This document shows, in pieces, positions 41,838 to 50,718 of a DNA stretch of 55,521 nucleotides. Below the pieces are notes generated by a model. That model was given only the letters and a program-made list of their open reading frames with translations. It was not told where the DNA came from and searched no databases. The position numbers and the translations under genes were made by a program. Positions within the stretch are counted from its first letter, which is position 1, and every line of letters starts with the position of its first letter. The stretch comes from JBDTDV01 sp039922875. GTDB lineage: Bacteria > Actinomycetota > Actinomycetes > Actinomycetales > Microbacteriaceae. The stretch is taken from positions 1 to 55,521 of the forward strand of contig JBDTDV010000034.1 in the NCBI GenBank assembly GCA_039922875.1, written 5' to 3'.

Positions 41838-42959
41838 CTACTGGGCCATCAGCTCGGGGCGCAGTCGGATCCGGCGGGTCTGGCTGGATTCATCCAGTTC
41901 TGCGATGTCTGCTCGGGACTTCACGAATGCCGAAAACGACCGGAAGCCGAGCGCGGCCTCCTGGAACGAGGGGTCCATGCGCTTCATCTGGGTCTTCACC
42001 GAGGAACTGTGCAACCACTCGGCGTCATCCTTCGCATGACCTAGGCGCAGCGCACGCATCAAGAGTGCGGTCGCAGATTCCTGCTGCGTGGCGGCCTCTG
42101 CTTCGGCGATTTCGGCTGCGCTGCGCTGCTGGCGGGCGGTCGAGTCTGATGTCGCGCGCCGCGGCCCCTTCTTCGCTGTCGTTGCTGGGGATTTCTGCTG
42201 CTTCGCGCTCCCGGCTGGAGCGTTCTGGGCGGCATCGCTCGAGGCGTCGGCCGTCGGGCTCTCCTCGGCGGCGGCGTCATTCTTTGCCGCAGCCGTGTTG
42301 TCCGGCTTATTGTCCGGCTCGGCGTCTGGGGCTTCGGCGACGGGCGTGTCCGGTGCCCGTCTAGCCACCGCACTCGCGTCGCGGGGGCTGATCCCGGGTA
42401 GCGCGTCGTAGTCGGCGAATTCGTCGCAGGCTGCGGCCAGCGATCGGCTGGTGCCGCCGGCCACGCCGATGCCGATCACGTAGCGTCCCAGCCGTTTGCA
42501 GCGCTGGGCGAGTGCGATGTAGTCGGAGTCTCCGGCGACGATCACGATATGGGTGAGGTCTGGCAACCGGAACAGGTCCTCGACGACGTCGACGGCCAGC
42601 CGGATATCCGCGCCGTTCTTCATCGAGACGACGGTCGGGAACAGCTGTACCAGGTCGACGGCGCGATCGATGAGTTGTCGCTGGTACCCGGCGTTGACCG
42701 GAACCGACCAGTCCGCGTACGCGCGACTGACCACGATCGACCCGAACGAAGAGGCGAAGTCGAGCACGGCTCCGAGGTCCACGGTAGCTTCGGCCAGTCG
42801 GGTCGCTACCTCGGATCCGGCCTTCGCCGGCGTCGGGGCGAACCGGCGCGCCTTGTCCTTGTGGAATCGGCCGCCGCCGTGCAATTGGTCGTAGCGGGAA
42901 ATCACGATGTTATCGAAGTCGATGTACACCGCCACTCGGTCTTCGGTCGGTTCAGGCAT
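41838..42959 (-). CDS. NYN-domain ribonuclease-like protein with C-terminal OST-HTH/LOTUS-type domain
   Basis: 373 aa. VAVYIDFDNIVIS and HIVIVAGDSDYIALAQRCKRLGRYVIGIGV supply the Asp residues of the NYN/PIN nuclease fold (residues about 8-175). A long Ala/Pro/Gln-rich linker (about 180-290) leads to a C-terminal domain (ALLMRALRLGHAKDDAEWLHSS, LGFRSFSAFVKSR) that fits an OST-HTH/LOTUS RNA-binding domain. It probably cleaves or binds RNA. Single gene; the linker is much longer than the minimal family. Confidence 0.75.
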   Translation of the reverse strand: MPEPTEDRVAVYIDFDNIVISRYDQLHGGGRFHKDKARRFAPTPAKAGSEVATRLAEATVDLGAVLDFASSFGSIVVSRAYADWSVPVNAGYQRQLIDRAVDLVQLFPTVVSMKNGADIRLAVDVVEDLFRLPDLTHIVIVAGDSDYIALAQRCKRLGRYVIGIGVAGGTSRSLAAACDEFADYDALPGISPRDASAVARRAPDTPVAEAPDAEPDNKPDNTAAAKNDAAAEESPTADASSDAAQNAPAGSAKQQKSPATTAKKGPRRATSDSTARQQRSAAEIAEAEAATQQESATALLMRALRLGHAKDDAEWLHSSSVKTQMKRMDPSFQEAALGFRSFSAFVKSRADIAELDESSQTRRIRLRPELMAQ

Positions 42960-43023
42960 TCGCGGCTCGTCTCATGGCTTTACTCTTGCGCGTGATGACC
43001 TGGGTGTCCATTCGGCGCGCTCA

Positions 43024-43043
43024 ACAGGCGGGATTGCGCCTGT
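43024..43043. other. Inverted repeat upstream of helR
   Basis: ACAGGCG-GGATTG-CGCCTGT is a perfect 7+7 inverted repeat about 155 bases before the helR start, in the gap divergent from the NYN gene. It could be an operator or hairpin; no rifamycin-associated element was recognised. Confidence 0.3.
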
Positions 43044-43197
43044 GTCACGGCGGGCAGGCCGAATTGCGCAGAAACGGCAGCCGGCGCCTGTTCGGCGCGA
43101 CGCGCCGCGGCACCCAGGGGCGGGCCGTAGACTGGTCCGCCGGATTAAACCGGAATAGCGGTGCCCGGCCGGACACTGCAGCGCGATTGGGGAGCGA

Positions 43198-45609
43198 ATG
43201 CCACGGGAACAATCGCCAGCGCAGCGGATGCCGGAAGAGCGCGACCTGCGGATGCCGGAAGAGCGGGACCAGCGGATGCCCGAAGAGCGGGACCAGCGGA
43301 TGCCGCGCGACCTGCGGATGCCGGAAGCGCGCGACCAGCGGGTACCGCGGGATCAGCGGATGCCGGAAGCGGACCCGGCACGCCTGGACGAAACCGAGCT
43401 CGATCGGGAGCGGGCGGTGGTCGCGGCCCTCTATCGGCGCCTGGACGCACTGCGCGAGGACACCGAGACGCGCCTGGCCGACGTGCGATTGCAGAATGTG
43501 GGCAGCAACCACCAGTCGCGCTCGGAGCGGGACGCGTTCGTCTCAGCCTACGAGGACCGGTTACGCCAGCTGCGCGAGGTTGACGCCCGGCTCGTCTTCG
43601 GCCGGCTCAGCCTGCGCGACGACGGAGTTCCGGTGCACCGCTACATCGGCCGAATCGGGATGCGTGACGACGAACAGCGCTCCGTTCTGGTCGATTGGCG
43701 CGCCCCCCAGGCCAGCGCCTTCTACCGTGCCACTGGGGCAGAGCCGCTCGGCATCGACGCCCGCCGGCATTTGACCATGCGCGACCGCACCGTGTTGCGA
43801 CTGGACGACGAGGTGTTCGATATTTCCACGTTGGCTGAGAGCGACGCCGAGGAGATCCAGGGCGAGGGCGCTCTGCTGGCCGCACTTTCGGCGCAGCGCA
43901 CCGGGCGGATGCACGACATCGTGGCGACCATCCAGGCCGAGCAAGACCGCATCATCCGCTCGGAGTTGCGCGGCGCCCTGGTGGTGCAAGGCGGCCCAGG
44001 CACCGGCAAGACGGCGGTGGCCCTGCATCGGGCCGCGTACCTGCTGTACTCTCATCGCGAGCGGCTGGATCGCAGCGGCGTTTTGATCGTCGGCCCATCC
44101 GATGCCTTCCTCAGCTACATCGAGGCCGTGCTGCCCTCGCTGGGTGAAACCGGCGTGGTGTTCGCCACCACCGGCGACATCTTTCCCGGAGTCACGGCGG
44201 CCGACGACGACCCCGCTCCGGTCGCGGCCGTCAAGGGCGGGCTGGAGATGGCGGAGCTGCTCAAGCGCGCGGTGCGATCCCGGCAGATCGTTCCCGACGA
44301 AGCGCAGAACCTGGACGTCAACGGCGACATCGTGACCCTGACTCCGGGCATCGTGTCTCGGGCGATGGCCAAGGCCAGGCTAAGCCGCGCTCGACACAAC
44401 CAGGCTCGGGTGGTCTTCGTCGCAACCGCGCTGGACCAGCTCGCCAAGAAGCTGGGCGAGCAGCTCAGGGCGAACGGCGCGGCCATCGACGACGACGATC
44501 TCGTCGCGCTCCGAGAGGACCTGCGCACCGCGCACGACGTCCGGGTGGCACTGAACACGGCCTGGCTGCCGTTGACTCCGGAGAAACTCCTACGCGACCT
44601 GTACGCGCGGCCGGCCTGGCTGGAATCGCTCACCCCCGATTGGTCGCCTGCAAAGCGGGCGCAGCTGGTGCGGCCTCGGGATGCCGCTTTCACCGTCTCC
44701 GACGTCGCCCTGCTTGACGAGGCAGCCGAGTTGCTGGGCGAACCGCCGCGGCGGGCCGATCCCGGCGAGCGGGAGCGGCGCAGGCAACGCGAACGTGATC
44801 TTGACAACGCCAGGAATGCGATCCGAAACATGGGCGTTGAGGGCATGGTCAGCGCAGAGACGGTAGCCGATGGTTTCGCCGACACGGCACACTTCGGTAC
44901 CACGGCCGAGCGGGCCGCGGCCGATCGAAGCTGGACCTTCGGTCATGTCGTCGTCGATGAGGCTCAGGAGCTCTCGCCGATGCAGTGGCGGATGTTGGTG
45001 CGCCGGTGCCCGATGCGTTCATTCACGATCGTCGGAGACGTGGCCCAAGTCGCCTCTGCAGCCGGCGCCACCGACTGGCACAGCGCGTTGCAGCCGTTTT
45101 TCTCCGACCGGTGGCGGCTGGAAGAGCTCACGGTCAACTACCGCACCCCCGCCCAGATCACCCGCGCAGCGGAACGCCTCGCCATCGAGCATGGCCTGCC
45201 GATCACTCCCTCACGCGCCGTCCGGGAAGGCCAGTGGCCGATCGAGACCGTGTCGGCGGCACCGGACGCGATGGCGACCGGCGTCGCGGATGCCATCGGT
45301 CGGGATCGGGAACTGGATCCGGCGGGAACGCTGGCGGTCATTACGCCGGCCGCCTCGGCATCCGCGGTGTATGCCGACCTGGCCGCACGGTATGGCGCCG
45401 ATGTTGGCCGTGGATCGGCCGGTCTCGGCCTGCCGATCGCCGTACTGACCGCTCGCGAGGTGAAGGGGCTCGAGTTCGACTGCGTCGTATTGGTCGACCC
45501 GGATGCCGTGGTCCAGGAATCCCCGCGCGGTGCCGCGGCGCTTTACGTCGCGATGACCCGGCCGACCCAGCGGCTCACGTTGGTCCGTCCCGCCACGCCA
45601 ACTGCCTGA
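43198..45609 (+). CDS. helR: HelD/HelR-type RNA polymerase-associated ATPase
   Basis: 803 aa UvrD-like superfamily 1 ATPase. Walker A VVQGGPGTGKTAVALHRAAYLLY (near residue 265), VVVDEAQELSPMQWRML (motif II), the C-terminal EVKGLEFDCVVLVDPD and AALYVAMTRPTQRL are present. The coiled N-terminal arm (ERAVVAALYRRLDALRE) and RIGMRDDEQRSVLVDWRAP are diagnostic of HelD/HelR, which dislodges RNA polymerase from DNA and can protect it from rifamycins. Residues 10-59 are an unusual tandem array of RMPEERDQ/RMPRDQ units preceding the arm. GGGGAG supports the ATG. Confidence 0.88.
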   Translation: MPREQSPAQRMPEERDLRMPEERDQRMPEERDQRMPRDLRMPEARDQRVPRDQRMPEADPARLDETELDRERAVVAALYRRLDALREDTETRLADVRLQNVGSNHQSRSERDAFVSAYEDRLRQLREVDARLVFGRLSLRDDGVPVHRYIGRIGMRDDEQRSVLVDWRAPQASAFYRATGAEPLGIDARRHLTMRDRTVLRLDDEVFDISTLAESDAEEIQGEGALLAALSAQRTGRMHDIVATIQAEQDRIIRSELRGALVVQGGPGTGKTAVALHRAAYLLYSHRERLDRSGVLIVGPSDAFLSYIEAVLPSLGETGVVFATTGDIFPGVTAADDDPAPVAAVKGGLEMAELLKRAVRSRQIVPDEAQNLDVNGDIVTLTPGIVSRAMAKARLSRARHNQARVVFVATALDQLAKKLGEQLRANGAAIDDDDLVALREDLRTAHDVRVALNTAWLPLTPEKLLRDLYARPAWLESLTPDWSPAKRAQLVRPRDAAFTVSDVALLDEAAELLGEPPRRADPGERERRRQRERDLDNARNAIRNMGVEGMVSAETVADGFADTAHFGTTAERAAADRSWTFGHVVVDEAQELSPMQWRMLVRRCPMRSFTIVGDVAQVASAAGATDWHSALQPFFSDRWRLEELTVNYRTPAQITRAAERLAIEHGLPITPSRAVREGQWPIETVSAAPDAMATGVADAIGRDRELDPAGTLAVITPAASASAVYADLAARYGADVGRGSAGLGLPIAVLTAREVKGLEFDCVVLVDPDAVVQESPRGAAALYVAMTRPTQRLTLVRPATPTA
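43225..43374. repeat. In-frame tandem repeat at the helR 5' end
   Basis: Seven units of 24 or 18 bases, starting at 43225, 43249, 43273, 43297, 43315, 43339 and 43357, encode RMPEERDL, RMPEERDQ (twice), RMPRDL, RMPEARDQ, RVPRDQ and RMPEAD. Confidence 0.9.
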
Positions 45610-45618
45610 GGCGCGCGT

Positions 45619-45681
45619 CCGGAGGCTCGGGCTGAGCGGCCGAGGGCTCGGGCTGAGCCGCCGGAGGCTCCGGCCTGAGGA
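45619..45681. repeat. Imperfect 21-bp tandem repeat, three copies
   Basis: A GC-rich unit around GGAGGCTCGGGCTGAGC recurs about every 21 bases between helR and the comB-like gene. It can also fold on itself and may act as a transcript end. Confidence 0.6.
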
Positions 45682-45684
45682 TCG

Positions 45685-45690
45685 TAGCAT
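45685..45690 (+). promoter_or_regulatory. -10 box of a leaderless promoter (comB-like)
   Basis: TAGCAT, six bases (TGCAGC), then the ATG at 45697; no Shine-Dalgarno at usual spacing. Confidence 0.45.
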
Positions 45691-45696
45691 TGCAGC

Positions 45697-46290
45697 ATGG
45701 CTTCCGAAACCGCGCCCGGCCCACTCGCTCAGGACCAATACGAGGTGCGGTTCGACTGGGGTATGCCCGGCGCAGCATCCGTTGTGCCCGGCACCGGGGT
45801 CATCGTGCTGGTCGACCCGCTGGCGACCGCGACACCGATGGTCGAAACCGGCAGTAGTGCCGATCTGCCCGCTGCGCTGGGGACCTTCGGCATCCCGGTG
45901 TTAGAGGGTTCGCTGCGCAATCGCACGGCGGTGGCGCAGTGGATCCTCGATCGGCAGACCAGGCTCGGCACGCGGATCCGGGTCGCGGTGATCGCGGCCG
46001 GCGCGACCAGGGCGGATGGCAGCATCCGGTTCAGCGTCGAAGACCAGCTGACCGCCGGGGCGGTGGTCGATGCGCTCGCCGTGGTGGGCATCGACTACTG
46101 CTCCCCGGAGGCGGCCGCGGCGTGCGCCGTGTTCACCACTCTCCAGCGCGCAGCCGACCACCTGTTCACCGCTTCGGCGAGCGGGCAGGAACTGATCGCC
46201 GGCGGGGCGCGAGCCGAGGTGGAACGTGCCGCCGAACTGGATGTTTCGGATGCCGTCGTGGTGTTGGGGGAACTCGCCTCCAGCTCCTAA
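45697..46290 (+). CDS. comB: ComB-like 2-phosphosulfolactate phosphatase family protein
   Basis: 197 aa. YEVRFDWGMPGA, VIVLVDPLATATPMVETG, LEGSLRNRTAVAQWIL and IDYCSPEAAAACAVF match the actinobacterial branch of the ComB family. ComB dephosphorylates 2-phosphosulfolactate in coenzyme M synthesis, but actinobacteria generally lack that pathway and their homologues probably dephosphorylate another small phosphoester. No other coenzyme M or sulfolactate gene is nearby. Leaderless start likely. Confidence 0.75.
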   Translation: MASETAPGPLAQDQYEVRFDWGMPGAASVVPGTGVIVLVDPLATATPMVETGSSADLPAALGTFGIPVLEGSLRNRTAVAQWILDRQTRLGTRIRVAVIAAGATRADGSIRFSVEDQLTAGAVVDALAVVGIDYCSPEAAAACAVFTTLQRAADHLFTASASGQELIAGGARAEVERAAELDVSDAVVVLGELASSS

Positions 46291-46355
46291 TCGTGAGCGG
46301 GTCAGGATTCAGTCATCGTCGCCACGGATGTCGCGTGGCGCTGCCCGGGGCCGAC

Positions 46356-46874
46356 CTACGTCGCCTTCTGGAAGGACGGCCGCGTCGTCGAGTAGGCGGC
46401 CTGGCGTCGGTCGGCCGAGCTGATCTCGCGGTGCTGCCAGCGGATCAAATTGGCCCGGTCGAAGCGCCGAGAGCACGCTCCGCAGGCCAGCGGCCGGGCC
46501 GGTTTGCGATACCGGTAGTGCGTGTGGCCGTTGGGGCAGACGCCCACCCACGGTGCGAGTTCGTCCGCGGAAGCCCCGGCATGAAGGCGTTTGCCCTCGT
46601 AGCCGAGATCGGCGGCAATGACCTTCCACCTCGGCCCGTGCCCCGCACCGGACCCTGCCAGCGCATGGGCGACCTCGTGCAAGAGGATCTGGTGGATCTC
46701 GTCGTCTTCATAGCGGGATGCCAGATAGCGCGAAACGGTGATCCGCTTGGCGGTGTAGTTGCACAGACCGGCACGCGTCTTGGCGCTGTCGAAGCCGAAT
46801 GACCACACCGCCGGGTTCAAGTGCAGCGCGATCAGGGCGTTCGCCCAGCGCCGCACGCGTTCGAGATCCGCCAT
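46356..46874 (-). CDS. SprT-like zinc metalloprotease-fold protein
   Basis: 172 aa. ILLHEVAHALAG holds the HExxH zinc site, with HGPRWKVIAADLGY the third-ligand segment. A C-terminal zinc ribbon (VCPNGH, LACGACSRRF) completes the SprT/Spartan minimal architecture. Related proteins degrade DNA-protein crosslinks; bacterial forms are little studied. TACGCT lies six bases upstream of the ATG, suggesting its own leaderless promoter despite the same-strand TPR neighbour. Confidence 0.83.
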   Translation of the reverse strand: MADLERVRRWANALIALHLNPAVWSFGFDSAKTRAGLCNYTAKRITVSRYLASRYEDDEIHQILLHEVAHALAGSGAGHGPRWKVIAADLGYEGKRLHAGASADELAPWVGVCPNGHTHYRYRKPARPLACGACSRRFDRANLIRWQHREISSADRRQAAYSTTRPSFQKAT

Positions 46875-46880
46875 GAACTG

Positions 46881-46886
46881 AGCGTA
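46881..46886 (-). promoter_or_regulatory. -10 box of a leaderless promoter (SprT-like)
   Basis: On the reverse strand TACGCT is followed by CAGTTC and the ATG at 46874. Confidence 0.45.
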
Positions 46887-46928
46887 ACGCCGGGTACCGA
46901 CCTTCGGTCGGCTCGACGTGCGGCGCGG

Positions 46929-47435
46929 CTACCGATCCTCGCGCCCGGCCTGGTCCTCCACCGCGGGATGGTCGAGGATGTACTGCTGTACGGCTCGGAT
47001 GGCGAACCGGGAACTCTCCAGTTGATCCTCCGATGCGCCGAGGGTCTGGCGCAATGACAGCGCCCGCGTCAGATCCGCCAGTGCGCCCTCGGCGTCGCCG
47101 GCGTTGAAGTGCACCTTGCCGCGTTGCTGCAGACAGACCGCCTCCTGCGCTAGCCAATCGTGGGTGTGTGCCTCTTCGGCGCAGGCGTTCAACTCGGCCA
47201 CGGATTCTGAAAATTTGCCCTGGAATTGCAACACCTGCGCCCGCAAGATCCGTGGCCGGATGTGCGACTGGCGATCTCCGGTGAAGCGGGCAAGACGCAC
47301 TGCCGCATTAGCCACCTCAAGCGCCTCGTCGAGCCGTCCGGCCACCTTGAGCAGCCAGGCGCGCTCGCAGAGCGCCTCCAGACTGCGCATCTTCCCGAGC
47401 TCCTCCAGGCGCACACCAACCGCCCGGAGATCCAC
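46929..47435 (-). CDS. TPR-repeat protein
   Basis: 168 aa of paired helices (LCERAWLLKVAGRLDEALEVANAAVRLA, LRAQVLQFQGKFSESVAELNACAEEA, LQQRGKVHFNAGDAEGALADLTRALSLR), about three to four TPR units, likely a protein-interaction scaffold. The GTG start has no well-spaced ribosome site, and the frame is open upstream to a TGA, reading ILGYDPDTLHEK just before it without ATG/GTG/TTG, so the true start may be unusual. Between the spermidine-synthase-like and SprT-like genes. Confidence 0.65.
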   Translation of the reverse strand: MDLRAVGVRLEELGKMRSLEALCERAWLLKVAGRLDEALEVANAAVRLARFTGDRQSHIRPRILRAQVLQFQGKFSESVAELNACAEEAHTHDWLAQEAVCLQQRGKVHFNAGDAEGALADLTRALSLRQTLGASEDQLESSRFAIRAVQQYILDHPAVEDQAGREDR

Positions 47436-47602
47436 CTTCTCGTGAAGGGTGTCCGGGTCGTAGCCGAGGATGATGCTCGTGTGATGCTCCCGATTCGAGG
47501 CTGGGCAGGGCGGCGGAGGTCAGCCCGCCGGGGTTTTCGATTCCGCTCCAGCGTAACCGAGGCATCCATCGAACCTGCTGAGGGATCGCGGGTGGCCAGG
47601 CA

Positions 47603-48472
47603 TCAGCTCCTGTGCCGAGTGCCGACCTGGAAGATACTCCGGGCCGGTGGCGGCGAGGGGATGGCGGTGGCATCGGTGACCACCGGCGCGCTCGCAATGA
47701 AGGCGGCCAGTTCCCCACCGGCAAGAGCCTTCGCCGGGTGTGGTCCGCCGGCCAGCAGCCGTGGCAGCCAGTGCAGTGGCAGCGCCTGGTTCGAGCCGAC
47801 CAGGACGACGTTTCCGAACCGGCGGCCCTTAAGCACCTGTGCCTCCGCCAGGGCGGCCACCTCTGGGAGAACGAACGACAGGGTCGCGGCCTCGCCGCGG
47901 GCGAACGCAAGTCCTGGTCCGTCGGCGACGTTCACCAGCACGACCCCGCCCGGCGCCAGAAGCGCGACGGCAGCGCTGAAGAACTCCACGCTGGTGACGT
48001 GTGCGGGGGTGCGCGCCCCGCTGAAGACATCCACCACCAGCAGATCCACGCTACCGACCAGTCCCGGGGGGAACTTGCCGAGCATCTCCCGAGCGTCACC
48101 GTGCCGGATCCGGATCTGTGCGCCGCGGGGCAGCGGCAGGTTCTGGCGGACCAGGTCGACCAGATCGCTTTCCAACTCGACCACCTGCTGCCGGGAACCC
48201 GGCCTGGTTTCGGCGATGTAGCGGGGCAGGGTCAACGCGCCGGCGCCCAGGTGTACCGCGGTGATCGGTTGACCGGCATCGCCGATCAAATCGATCACGT
48301 GCCCCATCCGTTGGATGTATTCGAAGAACAACTGGTCCGGTCGCTCCAGGTTCACGTGCGATTGCGGGGTGCCGTCAACCACGAGGGTGAACGCTCCGGG
48401 AACGAACCGATCCGGCTCGATCACGGCGAAATGTCCGCTGCGCTTCAATACGGTCGACGGATTCTCGCTCAC
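47603..48472 (-). CDS. Spermidine-synthase-like methyltransferase-fold protein
   Basis: 289 aa from a GTG. AVHLGAGALTLPRYIAETRPG is the nucleotide-binding glycine loop, VVELESDLVDLVRQNL the acidic strand, IRHGDAREML and DLLVVDVFSGARTPAHVTSVEFF the remaining core. Actinobacterial members of this family lack a decarboxylating partner here and may bind SAM or decarboxylated SAM; polyamine synthesis is unproven. C-terminal 30 residues are Pro/Ala-rich. Confidence 0.8.
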   Translation of the reverse strand: MSENPSTVLKRSGHFAVIEPDRFVPGAFTLVVDGTPQSHVNLERPDQLFFEYIQRMGHVIDLIGDAGQPITAVHLGAGALTLPRYIAETRPGSRQQVVELESDLVDLVRQNLPLPRGAQIRIRHGDAREMLGKFPPGLVGSVDLLVVDVFSGARTPAHVTSVEFFSAAVALLAPGGVVLVNVADGPGLAFARGEAATLSFVLPEVAALAEAQVLKGRRFGNVVLVGSNQALPLHWLPRLLAGGPHPAKALAGGELAAFIASAPVVTDATAIPSPPPARSIFQVGTRHRS

Positions 48473-48604
48473 CCCTCGAGACTAGGACCTTCAAGGCCGG
48501 CGTTTTCGGCGCGCGACCGGGGCTGCCCGCCGTCGGTGTTCACTAGACGCAATCCGATAACGTTCCTATGATCTAGAAAAGATGCCGAACCGGGGAGCGG
48601 ATCG

Positions 48605-50614
48605 ATGCGAGTCAGGACCTTGTCCTCGACGGTGCTGTTGGCGGCCGTCCTGTTCGCCGGCGCCGTCGGCGCGGCACGCGCGCAAAGCCCCGTTGATCTG
48701 GGATCCGGCCACGTCGCCGATCAAGTCGGAGTGCTTGGCGGGGACACGGCGGCAATCGACAGCGCCACGGCCAAACTCTCCAAGGACAGGGGCGTCGATC
48801 TTTTCGTGGTGTATGTCGACCGGTTCAGTGATCCGGCAGGCGCCGAGGAGTGGGCCAACCAGACCGCGACGCGCAACAATCTTGGCCCGAAGGATTACCT
48901 GCTGGCCGTCGCCACGGAGGGTCGCGCCTACTATCTCTCCGGTGATTCGTCCGGGCCGGTGAGCCAGGAGCAGCTGGCAGCCATCGAATCGGATCGCATC
49001 GAACCGGCGCTGAAGAATGAAGACTGGGCCGGCGCCGCGATCGCCGCCGCGCAGGGGCTTGACAGCGCCACCGGCGGTGGGGCGGGTGGCGCGGGCTTCG
49101 TCTGGTTCGTTATCATCGCCCTGGTCGTGATCGCGGTCAGCACTTTTGTGATCGTCCGTTCCAGGAGAAAGTCGAAGGCGAAGCTCGGCGCGAAGCCGGG
49201 CAGCGCCGACGAACTCCAGGCGCTGCCGCTGAAGGATCTCCAGCGCAAAGCGGCCAGTGCACTCATTCAGACCGATGATGCGATTCGCACCAGCGAGGAA
49301 GAGCTCGGCTTCGCCATCGCCTCGTACGGGACCGAGGCGGCAATCCCGTTTCAGAAGGCACTGGATACGGCGAAGTCCACGCTCACTCAGGCATTCACCG
49401 TGCAGCAGAAACTCGATGACGCCGAACCGGATACCGAGCAGCAGATCCGCGAATGGAACACGACGATTGTGCGGCTCTGCGAGCAAGCCAATGCCGCGCT
49501 CGATGAGCAAGCTAAGGACTTCGACGAACTGCGTGCCCTGGAAAAGAGCATTCCCCAAGCCGTGGCGGCAGTCCGGAAGAGTGCTGCGGCGGTTCAGGAT
49601 CGGCTTGATGCCGCCGGCAACACACTGGCGGAGGTCACCGGGCGCTACACGCCAGACACCTTGTCTGCCGTGAAGGACAATCCCGCCCAAGCCCGGGAAC
49701 GCCTGACGTTCGCCACCACCGCGTTGGCTACGGCCGAGCAGAAGTCCGCGGCCGAGGACGCGAGCGCGGCCGCCGTCGGAGTGCGGGCCGCAGAAGAATC
49801 GGTCGGGCAGGCGGCACGGCTGCTGGATGCCATAGATCGGCTGGTAGCGGATCTTGCAGCCGCGCAGAGCGGTATAGACGCGACCATCCCCGACCTCGAG
49901 CGTGACATCGTCAACGCGCGGGCGCTGGCGGGTTCGGGAGATCCGCAGGGGGCGATCGCGGCGGCGGTCGATTTGGCGCAGCGATCCGTGGCGCAGGCAC
50001 GGGCGAGCTTGGCCGCCGGCCCAATCAACCCGCTGGAACTGGTCAAGAAGCTCGAGTCGGCCAACACCACAATCGACGGCGTACTGAACGCCGTGCGCGA
50101 TAAGCAGGCTCAGGACCAACGCGCGCTTGCGGCGCTCGGCCACGTTCTCCAATCCGCGCAGAGCAGAGCCTCCACGGCGCGGGATTTCATCACGGTGCGC
50201 CGCGGTGCGGTCGGCGCCGAGGCGCGCACCAGACTGGCGGAGGCTGATCGTCTGGTCGGTCTCGCGCAGTCCACCGCGGTCTCCGACCCCTCGGCGGCCC
50301 TGGCGCAGGCACAACGCGCAGACGACCTGGCCGCCCAGTCGATTCAGCTCGCCGAGCGGGATGTCGGCGGGTTCGGCCCTAACCTGGGCGCGGGCGGCGG
50401 CCTCGGCGGAAACGGGATGCTGGGTGCGGTGCTCGGCGGCATCCTCATCGACAGCGTCCTGGGCGGCGGGGGCAATCGCGGCAGGAGTAGTCGCGGCGGC
50501 GGTCGGGGCGGCGGTCGGGGTGGTGGTTTCGGCGGCGGCGGCGGCGGGTTCAGCGGCCCGGGGAGTTTTGGCGGCAGCGGCACACGCGGTCGCCGCGGCG
50601 GCGGAAGATTCTAA
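48605..50614 (+). CDS. TPM-domain membrane protein with coiled coil and Gly-rich tail
   Basis: 669 aa. Signal peptide (to about residue 26), TPM domain (about 30-150: VADQVGVLGGDTAAIDSATAKL, GVDLFVVYVD, YLLAVATEGRAYYL), one TM (FVWFVIIALVVIAVSTFVIV), a long Ala/Gln-rich helical coiled-coil region, and a Gly/Arg-rich C-terminus. TPM proteins are linked to photosystem repair in plants and to membrane quality control in bacteria. GGGGAG lies eight bases before the ATG. Adjacent to pspA, with a 15-bp tandem repeat between them. Confidence 0.82.
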   Translation: MRVRTLSSTVLLAAVLFAGAVGAARAQSPVDLGSGHVADQVGVLGGDTAAIDSATAKLSKDRGVDLFVVYVDRFSDPAGAEEWANQTATRNNLGPKDYLLAVATEGRAYYLSGDSSGPVSQEQLAAIESDRIEPALKNEDWAGAAIAAAQGLDSATGGGAGGAGFVWFVIIALVVIAVSTFVIVRSRRKSKAKLGAKPGSADELQALPLKDLQRKAASALIQTDDAIRTSEEELGFAIASYGTEAAIPFQKALDTAKSTLTQAFTVQQKLDDAEPDTEQQIREWNTTIVRLCEQANAALDEQAKDFDELRALEKSIPQAVAAVRKSAAAVQDRLDAAGNTLAEVTGRYTPDTLSAVKDNPAQARERLTFATTALATAEQKSAAEDASAAAVGVRAAEESVGQAARLLDAIDRLVADLAAAQSGIDATIPDLERDIVNARALAGSGDPQGAIAAAVDLAQRSVAQARASLAAGPINPLELVKKLESANTTIDGVLNAVRDKQAQDQRALAALGHVLQSAQSRASTARDFITVRRGAVGAEARTRLAEADRLVGLAQSTAVSDPSAALAQAQRADDLAAQSIQLAERDVGGFGPNLGAGGGLGGNGMLGAVLGGILIDSVLGGGGNRGRSSRGGGRGGGRGGGFGGGGGGFSGPGSFGGSGTRGRRGGGRF

Positions 50615-50626
50615 CGGTTCGGAAAA

Positions 50627-50681
50627 GCACAGTTCCGACAGGCACAGTTCCGACGGGCACAGTTCCGACGGGCACAGTTCG
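50627..50681. repeat. Tandem 15-bp repeat, about 3.7 copies
   Basis: GCACAGTTCCGACGG starts at 50627, 50642, 50657 and (partial) 50672, between the TPM gene and pspA. The first copy has one mismatch. Confidence 0.9.
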
Positions 50682-50718
50682 GCAAATACAGTCAGCACAC
50701 CCATCGAAAGGAAGCATC

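Noticed and set aside
43024..43043. Rifamycin-associated element upstream of helR
   Set aside because: Only a generic inverted repeat is visible; I could not match it to the known element.
48566..50704. A 712-codon open frame antisense to the TPM gene
   Set aside because: It mirrors a GC-rich gene with clear domains on the other strand and shows no family motif; a typical shadow frame.
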